Positions 8,920 to 17,322 are shown, counted from the stretch's first letter. The stretch is DNA of 64,000 nucleotides from a bacterium (GCA_021821305.1 JAKACP010000001.1:620001-684000); one strand, 5' to 3'. Program-made: numbers and translations. The notes: generated by a model not told the origin, from the letters alone.

Positions 8920-10143
8920 ATGCGTTGGTTCCGAAAAAAGAGCGCAACCGATAAGCCGGTCCTCCCGGTCTCGGCCGACCCGAAGCGCCGCAAGCGCAAC
9001 ATCGCGCTCGGTATCGTCGCGGTCGTGGTCATCCTCGGCGGACTCGGACTCTGGAAAGCCGGAGCGCTCGTCGGCAAGATCTCCCTCGGAAACGGCAGTT
9101 TCTTCGAGGATGTCTTCAAGGCGCTTCCCGGGGTCGACGCGAAACTCGACGGCGAGGAGGAGGGCCGCATCAACATCGCGCTCCTCGGCATGCGCGGGGA
9201 GCACGTCGAGGGCGGCGGTTTGCTCGCCGACACCATCATGGTGCTCTCGATCCATCCGAAACAGGGCGAAGGGGATCAGAGCCGGGCATCGCTCGTCTCC
9301 ATTCCGCGCGACCTCTACGTGACGGTTCCCGACACCTCCGACAAGCAGAAGATCAACGCCGTCCATTTCTACGGCGAGGAGAAGGGCAAGGGGAAGGGCA
9401 TGGAATACATGAAACGCATCCTCTCCGAGGTCACGGGCCAGCCCATCCACTACGCGGTCACGATCAATTTCAAGGGATTCACCGACCTCGTGGACGCGCT
9501 CGGCGGCGTCACCGTCCATCTCGATCAGCCGTTCGAGGAAGGAGTCCAGTTCCGCGAGCCCAAGGTCTGCGATCCGTACGTCTTCACGGAGCCGGCGATC
9601 GATCCTACGACCAAACAGCAGATGTACGAGTACAAATACTACACGCGCAAGGACGGCACCCGCCACGCGTCGCCGTCGGCCGCGTATCCGCTCTGCTACA
9701 ACAAGGACGTGGAGTGCGGCGGGATCTTCAAGCTCCCGGCGGGGGACAGCACCCTCGACGGGGAAACGGCGCTCTGCTATGCGCGGGCCCGTGCGACCTC
9801 CAACGACTTCGAGCGCGCGAAGCGCCAACAGGAAGTGATCAAGGATATCAAGGCGAGGATGCTCTCCGTCGGTACGTTCACCGATTTCTCGCGGATCAAC
9901 GGACTTCTCGACAGTCTCGGCGACAATGTCCGCACCGATATGGAAGGATGGGAGATGAAACGGATGTTCGAGCTCTATCCGCGGTTCGGCGACGCCGAAC
10001 TCAAGCAGAAGGTGCTCGACACGAGCGACGAAGGACTGCTCTACTTCCCGGACAAGGACCTCTACCCGGGTGCCGGATCCATCATCCTCCCGCGCGGGGA
10101 CAACTACGATCGCATCCACGAACTGTTCCGGAGTCTCCCTTAG
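8920..10143 (+). CDS. LytR-CpsA-Psr (LCP) family wall-polymer ligase
   Basis: A 407-residue protein with a basic N-terminus, one membrane helix (about 26-47) and an extracytoplasmic LCP domain. LCP enzymes move a polymer from its polyprenyl pyrophosphate carrier to peptidoglycan. Seen: LLADTIMVLSI and SLVSIPRDLYV (acidic and Arg residues that hold the pyrophosphate), INAVHFYG, FTDLVDALGGVTVHL, and CYARARATSNDFERAKRQQEV, the terminal Arg-rich motif. About 60 residues, including two cysteines, are inserted between the GGV motif and the ARAR motif. Its TAG stop is the first three bases of repeat element A1. It fits as the last step of the upstream polysaccharide pathway. Confidence 0.9.
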   Translation: MRWFRKKSATDKPVLPVSADPKRRKRNIALGIVAVVVILGGLGLWKAGALVGKISLGNGSFFEDVFKALPGVDAKLDGEEEGRINIALLGMRGEHVEGGGLLADTIMVLSIHPKQGEGDQSRASLVSIPRDLYVTVPDTSDKQKINAVHFYGEEKGKGKGMEYMKRILSEVTGQPIHYAVTINFKGFTDLVDALGGVTVHLDQPFEEGVQFREPKVCDPYVFTEPAIDPTTKQQMYEYKYYTRKDGTRHASPSAAYPLCYNKDVECGGIFKLPAGDSTLDGETALCYARARATSNDFERAKRQQEVIKDIKARMLSVGTFTDFSRINGLLDSLGDNVRTDMEGWEMKRMFELYPRFGDAELKQKVLDTSDEGLLYFPDKDLYPGAGSIILPRGDNYDRIHELFRSLP

Positions 10144-10330
10144 AGCCTGCCCAACATCTCAACGCGTTGTATAAAAGAAAACCTCCCGCTTGTCGGCCGA
10201 TACTTCAGAATTTCGGCTGCACATCACTTATCGCTCGTCGGCTTATCATGATAGGCCTCCTCACGATGCATGATGTTCGCTCGAAATTCTGAAGTATTGG
10301 CTCGACATGAGATATTGGACAGACTCTTAG
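10141..10330 (-). repeat. Structured palindromic element, family A copy 1
   Basis: A 190-bp element ends in imperfect inverted repeats (10141-10161 and 10308-10330). An inner perfect 16-bp stem joins 10200-10215 to 10282-10297, and a 7-bp stem lies near the centre. Read on the minus strand it aligns along its length with the element at 28512-28700. Mismatches in the outer stem become G-U pairs in a minus-strand RNA. The left end supplies the stop codon of the LCP gene. No transposase is encoded. Confidence 0.8.
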
Positions 10331-10348
10331 CCTCTTTCCGAACGGCTC

Positions 10349-11167
10349 ATGAACACCCCCGAACTCTCGATCATCGTCACGAGCTACAAGAACCCGGAGC
10401 TCCTCCGGCTCTGCTTGGAATCGATACGGAAAAATATCCGTGAAGTCGGTTACGAGATCATCGTCGCCGACAGCGCCACCGAAGAGGCGACCGAGATGCT
10501 CATGCGCGAAGACTTCCCCGACGTGACCTTTTTCCCGTTCCGGGAGAACGTCGGACTGGCGCGACTTCTCGAGAAGAGTATCACGGCGGTCAAGGGGACC
10601 TATGTCCTCTACATGAACGGCGACATCATCGTGAACCCGGGCTCGGTGGAGAAACTCCTCGGTTTCCTCAAGAGCCGTCCCGATGTCGGGTTGGTCGGAC
10701 CGAAACTCCTCAATTTCAACGCGACCTTCCAGTACTCCTGCTTCCGTTTCTATCGTCCCACGACCATCCTCTACCGCCGGACGGTCCTCCGCCACCTCCC
10801 GTTCGCCAAGCGGCACCTCGACTGGTTCCTGATGAAGGACTACGACCACAAGGAGCCCAAGGAAGTCGACTGGATCATGGGATCGGTCCTCCTCGCGCCG
10901 AAAGCCGCCATCGACAAGGTCGGCGTCATGGATACGGCCTTCTTCATGTACATGGAGGATGTGGACTGGTGCCGGCGCTTTTGGGACGCCGGATACAAGG
11001 TGGTATACTATCCGCATTCCGAGATGTTCCATTATCACGGAAAGGGGAGCGCCCGAGGCGGATTCTTCCAGGCACTCTTCTTCAATCGGCTCACCTGGCA
11101 TCATATCCGGAGCGCCGTCATCTATTTCGTGAAATACGCGGGAAAATCCCGGCCGGTTCACGACTAA
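10349..11167 (+). CDS. Glycosyltransferase family 2 (rhamnosyltransferase-like)
   Basis: A 272-residue soluble GT-A enzyme resembling WbbL-type rhamnosyltransferases. Seen: the opening LSIIVTSYKNPELL; the nucleotide-binding VADSATEEA; the DxD-like MNGDIIV; VDWIMGSVLLAPKAAID; and MYMEDVDWCRRFWDAGY with the acceptor-site acidic residues. It closes the polysaccharide operon and is separated from the LCP gene by element A1. Sugar specificity cannot be read from sequence. Confidence 0.9.
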   Translation: MNTPELSIIVTSYKNPELLRLCLESIRKNIREVGYEIIVADSATEEATEMLMREDFPDVTFFPFRENVGLARLLEKSITAVKGTYVLYMNGDIIVNPGSVEKLLGFLKSRPDVGLVGPKLLNFNATFQYSCFRFYRPTTILYRRTVLRHLPFAKRHLDWFLMKDYDHKEPKEVDWIMGSVLLAPKAAIDKVGVMDTAFFMYMEDVDWCRRFWDAGYKVVYYPHSEMFHYHGKGSARGGFFQALFFNRLTWHHIRSAVIYFVKYAGKSRPVHD

Positions 11168-11171
11168 TTTT

Positions 11172-11195
11172 CAGAGCCTGTCTTAAAATCTCATG
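11172..11195 (+). repeat. Family A solo end (remnant)
   Basis: The stretch beginning AGAGCCTGTCTTAAAATCTC matches the terminal repeat of elements A1 and A2. No partner arm lies nearby. The final CTCATG of the element end provides the ATG of the S41 protease gene at 11193. Confidence 0.5.
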
Positions 11196-12491
11196 AACGA
11201 ATCATTTCCCCAGACTCCGGACATACAGGAACCGGCGGACAGCATGGAACGGAAAAACCGCCGCCTCGTCGGCCGGATCATCCGTATATTCTTTCTCGCC
11301 GTCGTCATCTACGTCTCCTACCGGTTCGGCGTCGATCAGGGCCGCAGCGAGCTTACGGCCGACCCGAACCAGGATCCGATCGCTCCGAACGAGGCGATAT
11401 TCTTCAATACCGAGCAGAAAGACAGCACTGTCGATTTCGCGCTCTTCTGGAAGGTCTGGGACATCCTCAAGGAGAAATACGTCGATCAGGACGAGTTGGA
11501 TGCGAAGCAGCTCTTCTACGGCGCCATCGACGGGATGCTCGCCGCGACCGGAGACCCGTACACGACCTTTTTCGACCCCCAGGAACAGAAGGAATTCAAC
11601 GAGGACATCAGCGGGAAATTCGGCGGGATCGGGGCCGAGATGGGCATACGCGACGAGGTTCTGACCATCATCGCGCCGCTCGACGATACGCCAGCCCAGC
11701 GCGCCGGACTTCTTCCGAACGACAAGATACTCAACATAGACGGCGAGACGTCAACCAACTTCTCCCTTGAGGAAGCCGTCTCACGCATCCGCGGCGACAA
11801 GGGGACCGAAGTGAAGCTCACGATCTACCGGAGCGGCGAGGAGGAATCACGCGAGGTCACGATCGTCCGGGACATCATCAACGTGAAGAGCATCAAGCTC
11901 ACCTTCCGTGACGACGGTATCGCGGTCCTCCGCGTGAGCCGCTTCGGCGACGACACCGAACGGGAGTTCCGCGCCGCCGTCTCGGAGATCGTCGCGAAGA
12001 ACCCGTCCGGGATGATCCTCGACCTGCGGAGCAATCCGGGCGGCCTGCTCGATACCGCGGTCGAGATGGCGAGCGCCATGCTTCCGGTCGGAAAAACGGT
12101 CGTCATCGAGGAGAACGCCGACGGCGAGCGAAGAGAGGAAAAGGCGCGCGGCGGAGATAAACTGTCCGGCTTGAAGACGATCGTCCTCATCGACGAGGGC
12201 AGCGCGTCGGCCTCTGAGATCCTCGCGGGAGCGCTCCGGGAAAACCGGGACAACGTCACGCTCGTCGGCAAGAAATCCTACGGGAAAGGCTCGGTGCAGG
12301 AAGTGGTGCCCACGAGCCGTGATACGTCGGTCAAGATCACGATCGCCCGCTGGCTCACCCCGGACGGACACCAGATCCACGAACAGGGCATCTCACCGGA
12401 CGTGGAAATCGGCATCACCGCCGACGATCTCCAGAACGACCGCGATCCCCAGATGGACAAGGCCGTCGAACTCCTGACCACCGGCAATTGA
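11193..12491 (+). CDS. S41 family C-terminal processing peptidase (CtpA/Prc-like)
   Basis: A 432-residue serine protease with one N-terminal membrane anchor (about 27-46), then a PDZ domain (about 140-225) and a catalytic S41 core. The catalytic Ser lies in GSASASEI (about 337-343) and the general-base Lys in VGKKSYGKGS. YTTFFDPQE, PAQRAGLLPNDKI and LDLRSNPGGLL are typical. Such enzymes trim or degrade envelope proteins outside the membrane. The start follows an oddly placed repeat end rather than a clear Shine-Dalgarno. It is followed by an independent groES promoter. Confidence 0.93.
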   Translation: MNESFPQTPDIQEPADSMERKNRRLVGRIIRIFFLAVVIYVSYRFGVDQGRSELTADPNQDPIAPNEAIFFNTEQKDSTVDFALFWKVWDILKEKYVDQDELDAKQLFYGAIDGMLAATGDPYTTFFDPQEQKEFNEDISGKFGGIGAEMGIRDEVLTIIAPLDDTPAQRAGLLPNDKILNIDGETSTNFSLEEAVSRIRGDKGTEVKLTIYRSGEEESREVTIVRDIINVKSIKLTFRDDGIAVLRVSRFGDDTEREFRAAVSEIVAKNPSGMILDLRSNPGGLLDTAVEMASAMLPVGKTVVIEENADGERREEKARGGDKLSGLKTIVLIDEGSASASEILAGALRENRDNVTLVGKKSYGKGSVQEVVPTSRDTSVKITIARWLTPDGHQIHEQGISPDVEIGITADDLQNDRDPQMDKAVELLTTGN

Positions 12492-12493
12492 CG

Positions 12494-12532
12494 CTGGCGG
12501 TCGTTGACAGAGAGTGCCAATCTTTCTACAAT
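12494..12532 (+). promoter_or_regulatory. groES promoter with CIRCE-like inverted repeat
   Basis: TTGACA (12504-12509) and TACAAT (12527-12532) are separated by exactly 17 bp. The right CIRCE half GAGTGCCAA (12512-12520) lies inside the spacer. A degenerate left half (CTGGCGGTC, 12494-12502) is placed at the canonical 9-bp distance, pairing at six of nine positions. HrcA control is therefore plausible but weakly supported. Confidence 0.6.
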
Positions 12533-12565
12533 GGAAGACGTGTTAACCGGATAAGACGAACACCT

Positions 12566-12850
12566 ATGACGAAATCCATCGTGAAACCGCTCGGGGAAAA
12601 TATTCTCGTCAGCCCCGAGAAGCCGGAGAAGAAGACCGACGCGGGCATCTTCCTGCCGGACAGCTCATCGCCCGAGCGCCCCCAGCAGGGCAAGGTGGTG
12701 GCCGTCGGCGACAGCGAGAAGATCAAGGTCAAGAAGGGACAGACGGTCATCTACACCCGCTACGGCGGAGCCGAGGTCAAGATCGACGGCGAGGAATACC
12801 TCATCGTAGGGGTCAAGGACGTGCTCGCGGTCGTGGAGAAAGGGAAATAA
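12566..12850 (+). CDS. groES: Co-chaperonin GroES
   Basis: A 94-residue protein that caps the GroEL folding chamber. Seen: IVKPLGENILVSP, the mobile-loop region KKTDAGIFLPDSSSPERPQQGKV split around the family's G-I-x-L/I-P element, GQTVIYTRYGGAEVKIDGEEY and the C-terminal DVLAVVE. The length is normal. The ATG at 12566 was chosen over an upstream in-frame start that lies within the promoter. groEL is not adjacent and no groEL is visible in the window. Confidence 0.95.
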   Translation: MTKSIVKPLGENILVSPEKPEKKTDAGIFLPDSSSPERPQQGKVVAVGDSEKIKVKKGQTVIYTRYGGAEVKIDGEEYLIVGVKDVLAVVEKGK

Positions 12851-12874
12851 ACGGAGGGCCGTATCGCGCATAAA

Positions 12875-12903
12875 AAAATCCTACCATCTTCGGTAGGATT
12901 TTT
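12875..12903. terminator. Bidirectional intrinsic terminator
   Basis: An 11-bp stem (12875-12885 with 12892-12902) around a 6-base loop is flanked by an A-run on the left and a T-run on the right. It can end both groES (plus) and the converging rhodanese gene (minus). Confidence 0.85.
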
Positions 12904-12923
12904 CGTTCGCGAAAGGGACGGGA

Positions 12924-13733
12924 TCATTTGTCCGTGACCGGGAAGCCTCTCGTTTCCCACTCGGAGAAACTCACGTCGAGCGTCTTCACCGAGAAGACCC
13001 CGAAATCGAAAAGTCGGGTGGATGCCTGAAATGCCTCGAGATCGTCCTCGCCGTAGAGCGCCACGTTCGTCGCGGGCGGAATCTCGCCGCGGCGCTTCTC
13101 GAGCTCCGAGAACGGGATATTGTACGACTCCGGCACATGGGATTTCGCGAACGCCTCCGCGCTGCGGATATCGAGTATCATATGGAGTATGCGCCGATCC
13201 TCGACGATGGATTTGAACGCGTCCGCGGACACGAAATTCACCTTCGAACGGTCGGTGGGGGAAGCCGGGTTTCCGAACGCGACCACCGGCCCGCCGGCGG
13301 TCTCCCATCCGGTGATGCCTCCCTCGATGATGGAAACACGGACGCCCTTTTCCGTGAGCGTACGCATGGCATCCGCGGTCAGCTCCGGCTCCCGGGCCGG
13401 GATCACGAGGACATCCGTTCCTCCGACGGCGGCGTACCCGTCGATCGTCTCTGCGGGAACGGATACCGAATCGGGGATATGCGACGCCTGATACTCCACA
13501 TCTGTCCGGATATCGAGGACGATCGGCCGCGTGCCCGACGCGAGCGACAGCCGGACGGCTTCGGCGGGAGCGACGGAGGGGAGTGCCTGCTCCTCGGTCA
13601 CGGCCGTAGCGGTCGCGTCATCCTGTTCCGGGGACATTCCCTTGACCGCGAAAAAGACGACGACCACGACGACCAGACCGAATCCGATGATGATCGCGGT
13701 GGCATCCTGCCGCGAGAACGCTCGATCCTGCAT
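12924..13733 (-). CDS. Membrane-anchored tandem rhodanese-like protein lacking catalytic cysteines
   Basis: A 269-residue protein with an N-terminal helix (about 12-30) and two rhodanese-like modules. The first begins near 55 (VLDIRTDVEYQASHIPDSVSVP) and the second near 165 (MILDIRSAEAFAKSHVPESYNIP). In active sulfurtransferases a Cys starts the active-site loop after the fourth strand. Here those places read LVIPAREPE and ALYGEDDLE, and there is no Cys anywhere in the protein. It is therefore probably a non-catalytic binding protein outside the membrane. It converges on groES and shares its terminator. Confidence 0.82.
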   Translation of the reverse strand: MQDRAFSRQDATAIIIGFGLVVVVVVFFAVKGMSPEQDDATATAVTEEQALPSVAPAEAVRLSLASGTRPIVLDIRTDVEYQASHIPDSVSVPAETIDGYAAVGGTDVLVIPAREPELTADAMRTLTEKGVRVSIIEGGITGWETAGGPVVAFGNPASPTDRSKVNFVSADAFKSIVEDRRILHMILDIRSAEAFAKSHVPESYNIPFSELEKRRGEIPPATNVALYGEDDLEAFQASTRLFDFGVFSVKTLDVSFSEWETRGFPVTDK

Positions 13734-13751
13734 AGGTGTATGTTTACCATA

Positions 13752-13774
13752 TTAAGAGCCCGCCCGATATCTCA
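13752..13774 (-). repeat. Family A solo end (remnant)
   Basis: TTAAGAGCCCGCCCGATATC matches the terminal repeat of family A with a few transitions. It lies in the 5' leader of the rhodanese gene. No second arm is present. Confidence 0.45.
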
Positions 13775-13817
13775 TCACGGGATGAGGAAGGGAGAGGCTC
13801 TCTCTGCCGACGCCACC

Positions 13818-13823
13818 ATTATA
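13818..13823 (-). promoter_or_regulatory. Possible -10 box of the rhodanese gene
   Basis: A perfect TATAAT lies on the minus strand about 85 bp upstream of the start at 13733. No convincing -35 box is found at 17 bp, so this is a weak call. Confidence 0.3.
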
Positions 13824-13842
13824 GCACTTTCCGGACACGGTC

Positions 13843-14841
13843 CTATTCGAGAATACTTCCGAGGAACCCTTTTCGGCCATTGAGGAAATCGCGTACCGCC
13901 ATCTCGTCCTTGCCGGACGGTTGGAGCGATTCGATGAAGACGACGCCCGAGCCCGTCTGCACGCCTATCCTTTCTCCCGATTCGAACACCTCGCCGAGCC
14001 GTTTCCGGGGTGCGGGGTCGGCCTTGTCGATCGATATCCGGGTCAGTTTGAGGCGGAGGAATTCCCCGTCGGCCACTCTCCAGAACGTGAAGATGCCCGG
14101 CCAGGGCGACAACCCGCGGAACTGGTTCCATATCGTCTCGGCGGTCTCGTTCCAGAGTATCCGTCCGTCATCACGTTCGATCAACTGGCAGAGGGTCGCT
14201 CCGGTCTCCGGCTGCGGACGGACTTCGATCTTGCGGCGGATGAAGAGGGGGAGCGTCCCGACCAGGAGATTCGCGCCGACCTCGGCGAGCCGGTCGAGAA
14301 GCGTCGCGGACGTGTCGTCGGAAGCGATGGGAACGGTCTCCTGTGCGACGATGGCACCGGTATCCATACCTTCATCCATGAGCATGATAGTGACGCCGGT
14401 CTCCTCGTCTCCCGACAGGAGCGCGTTCTGGACAGGCGACGCGCCGCGCCAGCGCGGAAGAAGCGACCCATGGATATTGAGACAGCCGAATCCGGGAATA
14501 TCGAGCACCTCCTTGGGAAGGATCTTCCCGTAGGCGGCCACGATGATCACGTCGGGCTTGTACTGCCGCAGGGTCTCGATCGCCGCCTGGTCGAAACCTG
14601 CCGGCTGTTCGACCGGAATCGAATTCCCGACGGCGAGAAGCTTGACCGGGGAAGCCGTGACTTCCTGCTTGCGACCGACCGGCTTGTCCGGCTGCGTGTA
14701 GACCGCGACGACGTGGTAGGTCGTGTCGAGGAGTTTCCGGAGCGCGGTTGCGGCGAAATCGGGCGTCCCCATGAAGACGACCCGGATCTGGGGCACCGCG
14801 GAGGTTTCCTTGCTGCGGCTTCGGAGCACGTCAAAGAGCAT
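13843..14841 (-). CDS. fmt: Methionyl-tRNA formyltransferase
   Basis: A 332-residue enzyme that formylates Met-tRNAi with 10-formyl-THF. Seen: VVFMGTPDFA, QPDKPVGRKQ, AAYGKILPKEVLDIP, the catalytic NIHGSLLPRWRGASPVQNAL (N, H and later D) and IMLMDEGMDTGAI. The C-terminal tRNA-binding domain includes FRGLSPWPGIFTF. The start at 14841 overlaps the def stop by 11 bp and adds about 20 residues before the core; an internal GTG or ATG nearer VVFMGTP is possible. The fmt-def pairing is the classic N-formyl addition and removal couple. Confidence 0.95.
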   Translation of the reverse strand: MLFDVLRSRSKETSAVPQIRVVFMGTPDFAATALRKLLDTTYHVVAVYTQPDKPVGRKQEVTASPVKLLAVGNSIPVEQPAGFDQAAIETLRQYKPDVIIVAAYGKILPKEVLDIPGFGCLNIHGSLLPRWRGASPVQNALLSGDEETGVTIMLMDEGMDTGAIVAQETVPIASDDTSATLLDRLAEVGANLLVGTLPLFIRRKIEVRPQPETGATLCQLIERDDGRILWNETAETIWNQFRGLSPWPGIFTFWRVADGEFLRLKLTRISIDKADPAPRKRLGEVFESGERIGVQTGSGVVFIESLQPSGKDEMAVRDFLNGRKGFLGSILE

Positions 14842-15301
14842 AGGCGTTTTTTATGTTCTGGGAACGGTACCGGTCGATGATGAGCGTACCTTCGAGGTGA
14901 TCGATCTCGTGCTGGAGCACGATGGCGAGGAATCCCGTCAGGGTCAGTTTCCGTGATTTCCCGGCCGTATCGTCATAGCGGATCGTGATCTTTTCCGAGC
15001 GTTCGATCGGGAAGAATTCTCCCGGAAGCGAGAGACACCCTTCCTCGAAAATGACCTTCTCCTCGGACATCCTGATGATCTTCGGATTGAAATAGACGGA
15101 CACGACGCCATTCACCTCGACGACGCACATGCTGATCGACCGGTCGATCTGCGGCGCGGCGAGACCGACGCCGTCGGCCTTGCGCATCGTCTCGATCATC
15201 TCGGGAATGAGCGCCCGTATCTCGGGCGCGGTCGGATCGGCGACGCGTTCGACGCGCCGGTGGAGGACTTCCTGGGTTTCTCCGGTGATGATCGGAAGCA
15301 T
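14831..15301 (-). CDS. def: Peptide deformylase
   Basis: A 156-residue metallo-hydrolase that removes the formyl group from nascent proteins. All three motifs are intact: GVGLAAPQ, EEGCLSLPG (metal Cys) and QHEIDHLEG (two metal His and the catalytic Glu). The length is normal. It lies 15 bp after priA and overlaps fmt, so the order priA-def-fmt reproduces the common bacterial cluster. Confidence 0.96.
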   Translation of the reverse strand: MLPIITGETQEVLHRRVERVADPTAPEIRALIPEMIETMRKADGVGLAAPQIDRSISMCVVEVNGVVSVYFNPKIIRMSEEKVIFEEGCLSLPGEFFPIERSEKITIRYDDTAGKSRKLTLTGFLAIVLQHEIDHLEGTLIIDRYRSQNIKNAYAL

Positions 15302-15316
15302 AGGGGTAAGAAGTTC

Positions 15317-17284
15317 CTATAAAAGGGAGAGGGGATCGGGATCGAATATCCAGCCTTTCGGGAGGGAGCGGAGTATCCGGGACAGCGGTTCCGGAAATCC
15401 CTCTCCGCGCGCGACGGACACGAGGATGGTCCGTTCGTACCGGCCGCGGGTCTTGGCCGAGATCGGCTTGCGCGGCGGCGAGACGCGGATGTCGGGGAAG
15501 CGCTCCGCCTCGGGCGCAAGGAGCGCGTATGCGCGTTCGGCGGATTCCGATGCCGCGGATTCGTCCGGATCCCGGAACGAGATTCGGAACAGGGTATAAA
15601 ACGGCGGATATCGGAGCGCGCGCCGGTCCTCGGACGACTTCGCGAGAAACGCGTGTTCCGTCCCGTTCGCGACGCTTTGGAATAATTCGCGTTCGGGATG
15701 ATATGACTGGAGGATGAACGTTCCTCTCCCCTCCGAACCGACTGATCGCTTGGCTCGTCCGACGATACGGACGAATCGCTCGTCGGCCTGAAAATCGGGG
15801 AAAGAAAGGAGATTCTCCGCATCCATGATAGCAACGAGACCGACTTTCGGCAACTGCCCGGCGTTCAGGACCGCGGGCGTTCCGATGACGATATCGGCCT
15901 CGTTCGCCGCGGCGACAGCCTCCTCCACGGAACCGCTTTTCCTCCGGGAAGCCTCCTCGACCCGGACGACACGCGAACCCGGAAAAAAGCGCTTCGCCTC
16001 CCGTTCGATCTTCTCGGTCCCGGATCCGACATTGCGGAACGACATCGAGCCGCACTTCTCGCAACGGGGAAACTCGGTCGTCCGATAGGCGCATGCGGGA
16101 CAGAAGAAATGCCCCTCGCGCGAGGATCGGAGCGCGCGGTCGCAATCCGGACAGCGAGGGATGTGCTTGCAGGACTCGCAGACCGAAAACGTGTCGAGTC
16201 CGCCCCGGCTCGCGATGAGAAGCACGCGCTCTCCCCGTGCGCGCACGTTCCCTATCTCATAGCGGAGCACCTCCGAGAAGATCGAGTAGTTCTTCTTCCA
16301 GCGTTCCTGGCGCATATCGACGAGGACCACATCCGTGTCCGGCTCGGGCCGGAGGGAGGGGAGCATACGGATCGAGCGTTCCTCGACGCGCAGTTCCACG
16401 GCGCTTTCCGGAACCTCTCCGGAGAACACGAGGTGCGCGCCGTGCATATCCGCGAGCGTCTCCGCGACGCGGCGCCCGTCATATCGGGGGCTCATATCCC
16501 ACTGCTTGTACCCGACGGCTTCGGCCTCCTCGAGGACGGCGGCAAGACCGAGACGACGGAAGGGCGCGAAGAGCGCCTGACGCGTACCGATCACGATATC
16601 GGCTTCTCCGGATCGGACGCGTTCCCACGCGGAAAAAAACGCTCCCGGAGCGAGCTTGCTATGGAGTATCGCCACGCGGTCCGGACCGAAGACTCCTCTC
16701 AGGAATTCCGACGTCGCCGGAATGGCGAGGATTTCCGGAACGAGGACGAGCGTCTGCGATCCTTTCGGGAGGGACCGGGCCGCACCGGCGAGGATGCGAA
16801 GCGACTCTTGGGCGGACATCCGAAGGAACGCCGGTTTCTTCGACTTCGAGACGAGCTTCTCCGCGATGCGCTTTTCGCCCGCCGTGAGCCGGAGCGGGCG
16901 CTTTTTCCCGCGCTCGACCGTTTCGGACTCCGCCTTCTTCGCGCGCTCCTTGACCTGCGGAGGCAGGAAGTGGCGGAGCGTCTTGCCGAGCGGCGTGAGG
17001 CAGGTTTCGGAAATGTGCCCGGCGAGCGCCACCTGCTCGGGTGTCAGGAACGACGGAACGAGGACCGACGACACGCGCTTGAGTCTCATCGGACGAGGCG
17101 CTTCGGATATCCCGACGCACGAGAGCGCCACGCCGCGGACATGCTGTCGTCCGAAAGGAACGAGCAGGAGCGAGCCGGAAGGGATGTCGGCATCCGAAAG
17201 ATAGGAGAATGAGGCGCGGCCGCCGGCACCGAGGGGAACGATCGGCGCCACATCGACCAGAAAGAGGGGAGAGTGTTTGTCCAT
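15317..17284 (-). CDS. priA: PriA-like primosomal protein with degenerate ATPase core
   Basis: A 655-residue homologue of the replication-restart helicase. The zinc-binding array is intact (CESCKHIPRCPDC, CPAC, CEKC). LVLVPEI, IVIGTRQALFAP, SFPDFQADERF and FILQSYHPER identify the family. However the Walker A sequence GxTGSGKTE expected before LVLVPEI is missing (MSAQESLRILAG at that place), the DEEH box reads LEEAEAV, and GRAGR reads GRAKR. It is therefore probably not an ATP-driven helicase but may still bind forks and load other factors. The start at 17284 (MDKHSP) fits the family better than the in-frame ATG at 17404. The gene is in its usual place beside def and fmt. Confidence 0.88.
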   Translation of the reverse strand: MDKHSPLFLVDVAPIVPLGAGGRASFSYLSDADIPSGSLLLVPFGRQHVRGVALSCVGISEAPRPMRLKRVSSVLVPSFLTPEQVALAGHISETCLTPLGKTLRHFLPPQVKERAKKAESETVERGKKRPLRLTAGEKRIAEKLVSKSKKPAFLRMSAQESLRILAGAARSLPKGSQTLVLVPEILAIPATSEFLRGVFGPDRVAILHSKLAPGAFFSAWERVRSGEADIVIGTRQALFAPFRRLGLAAVLEEAEAVGYKQWDMSPRYDGRRVAETLADMHGAHLVFSGEVPESAVELRVEERSIRMLPSLRPEPDTDVVLVDMRQERWKKNYSIFSEVLRYEIGNVRARGERVLLIASRGGLDTFSVCESCKHIPRCPDCDRALRSSREGHFFCPACAYRTTEFPRCEKCGSMSFRNVGSGTEKIEREAKRFFPGSRVVRVEEASRRKSGSVEEAVAAANEADIVIGTPAVLNAGQLPKVGLVAIMDAENLLSFPDFQADERFVRIVGRAKRSVGSEGRGTFILQSYHPERELFQSVANGTEHAFLAKSSEDRRALRYPPFYTLFRISFRDPDESAASESAERAYALLAPEAERFPDIRVSPPRKPISAKTRGRYERTILVSVARGEGFPEPLSRILRSLPKGWIFDPDPLSLL

Positions 17285-17322
17285 GCCCTTATTGTACCTT
17301 GCATCGGCTCCGAATGATATCC

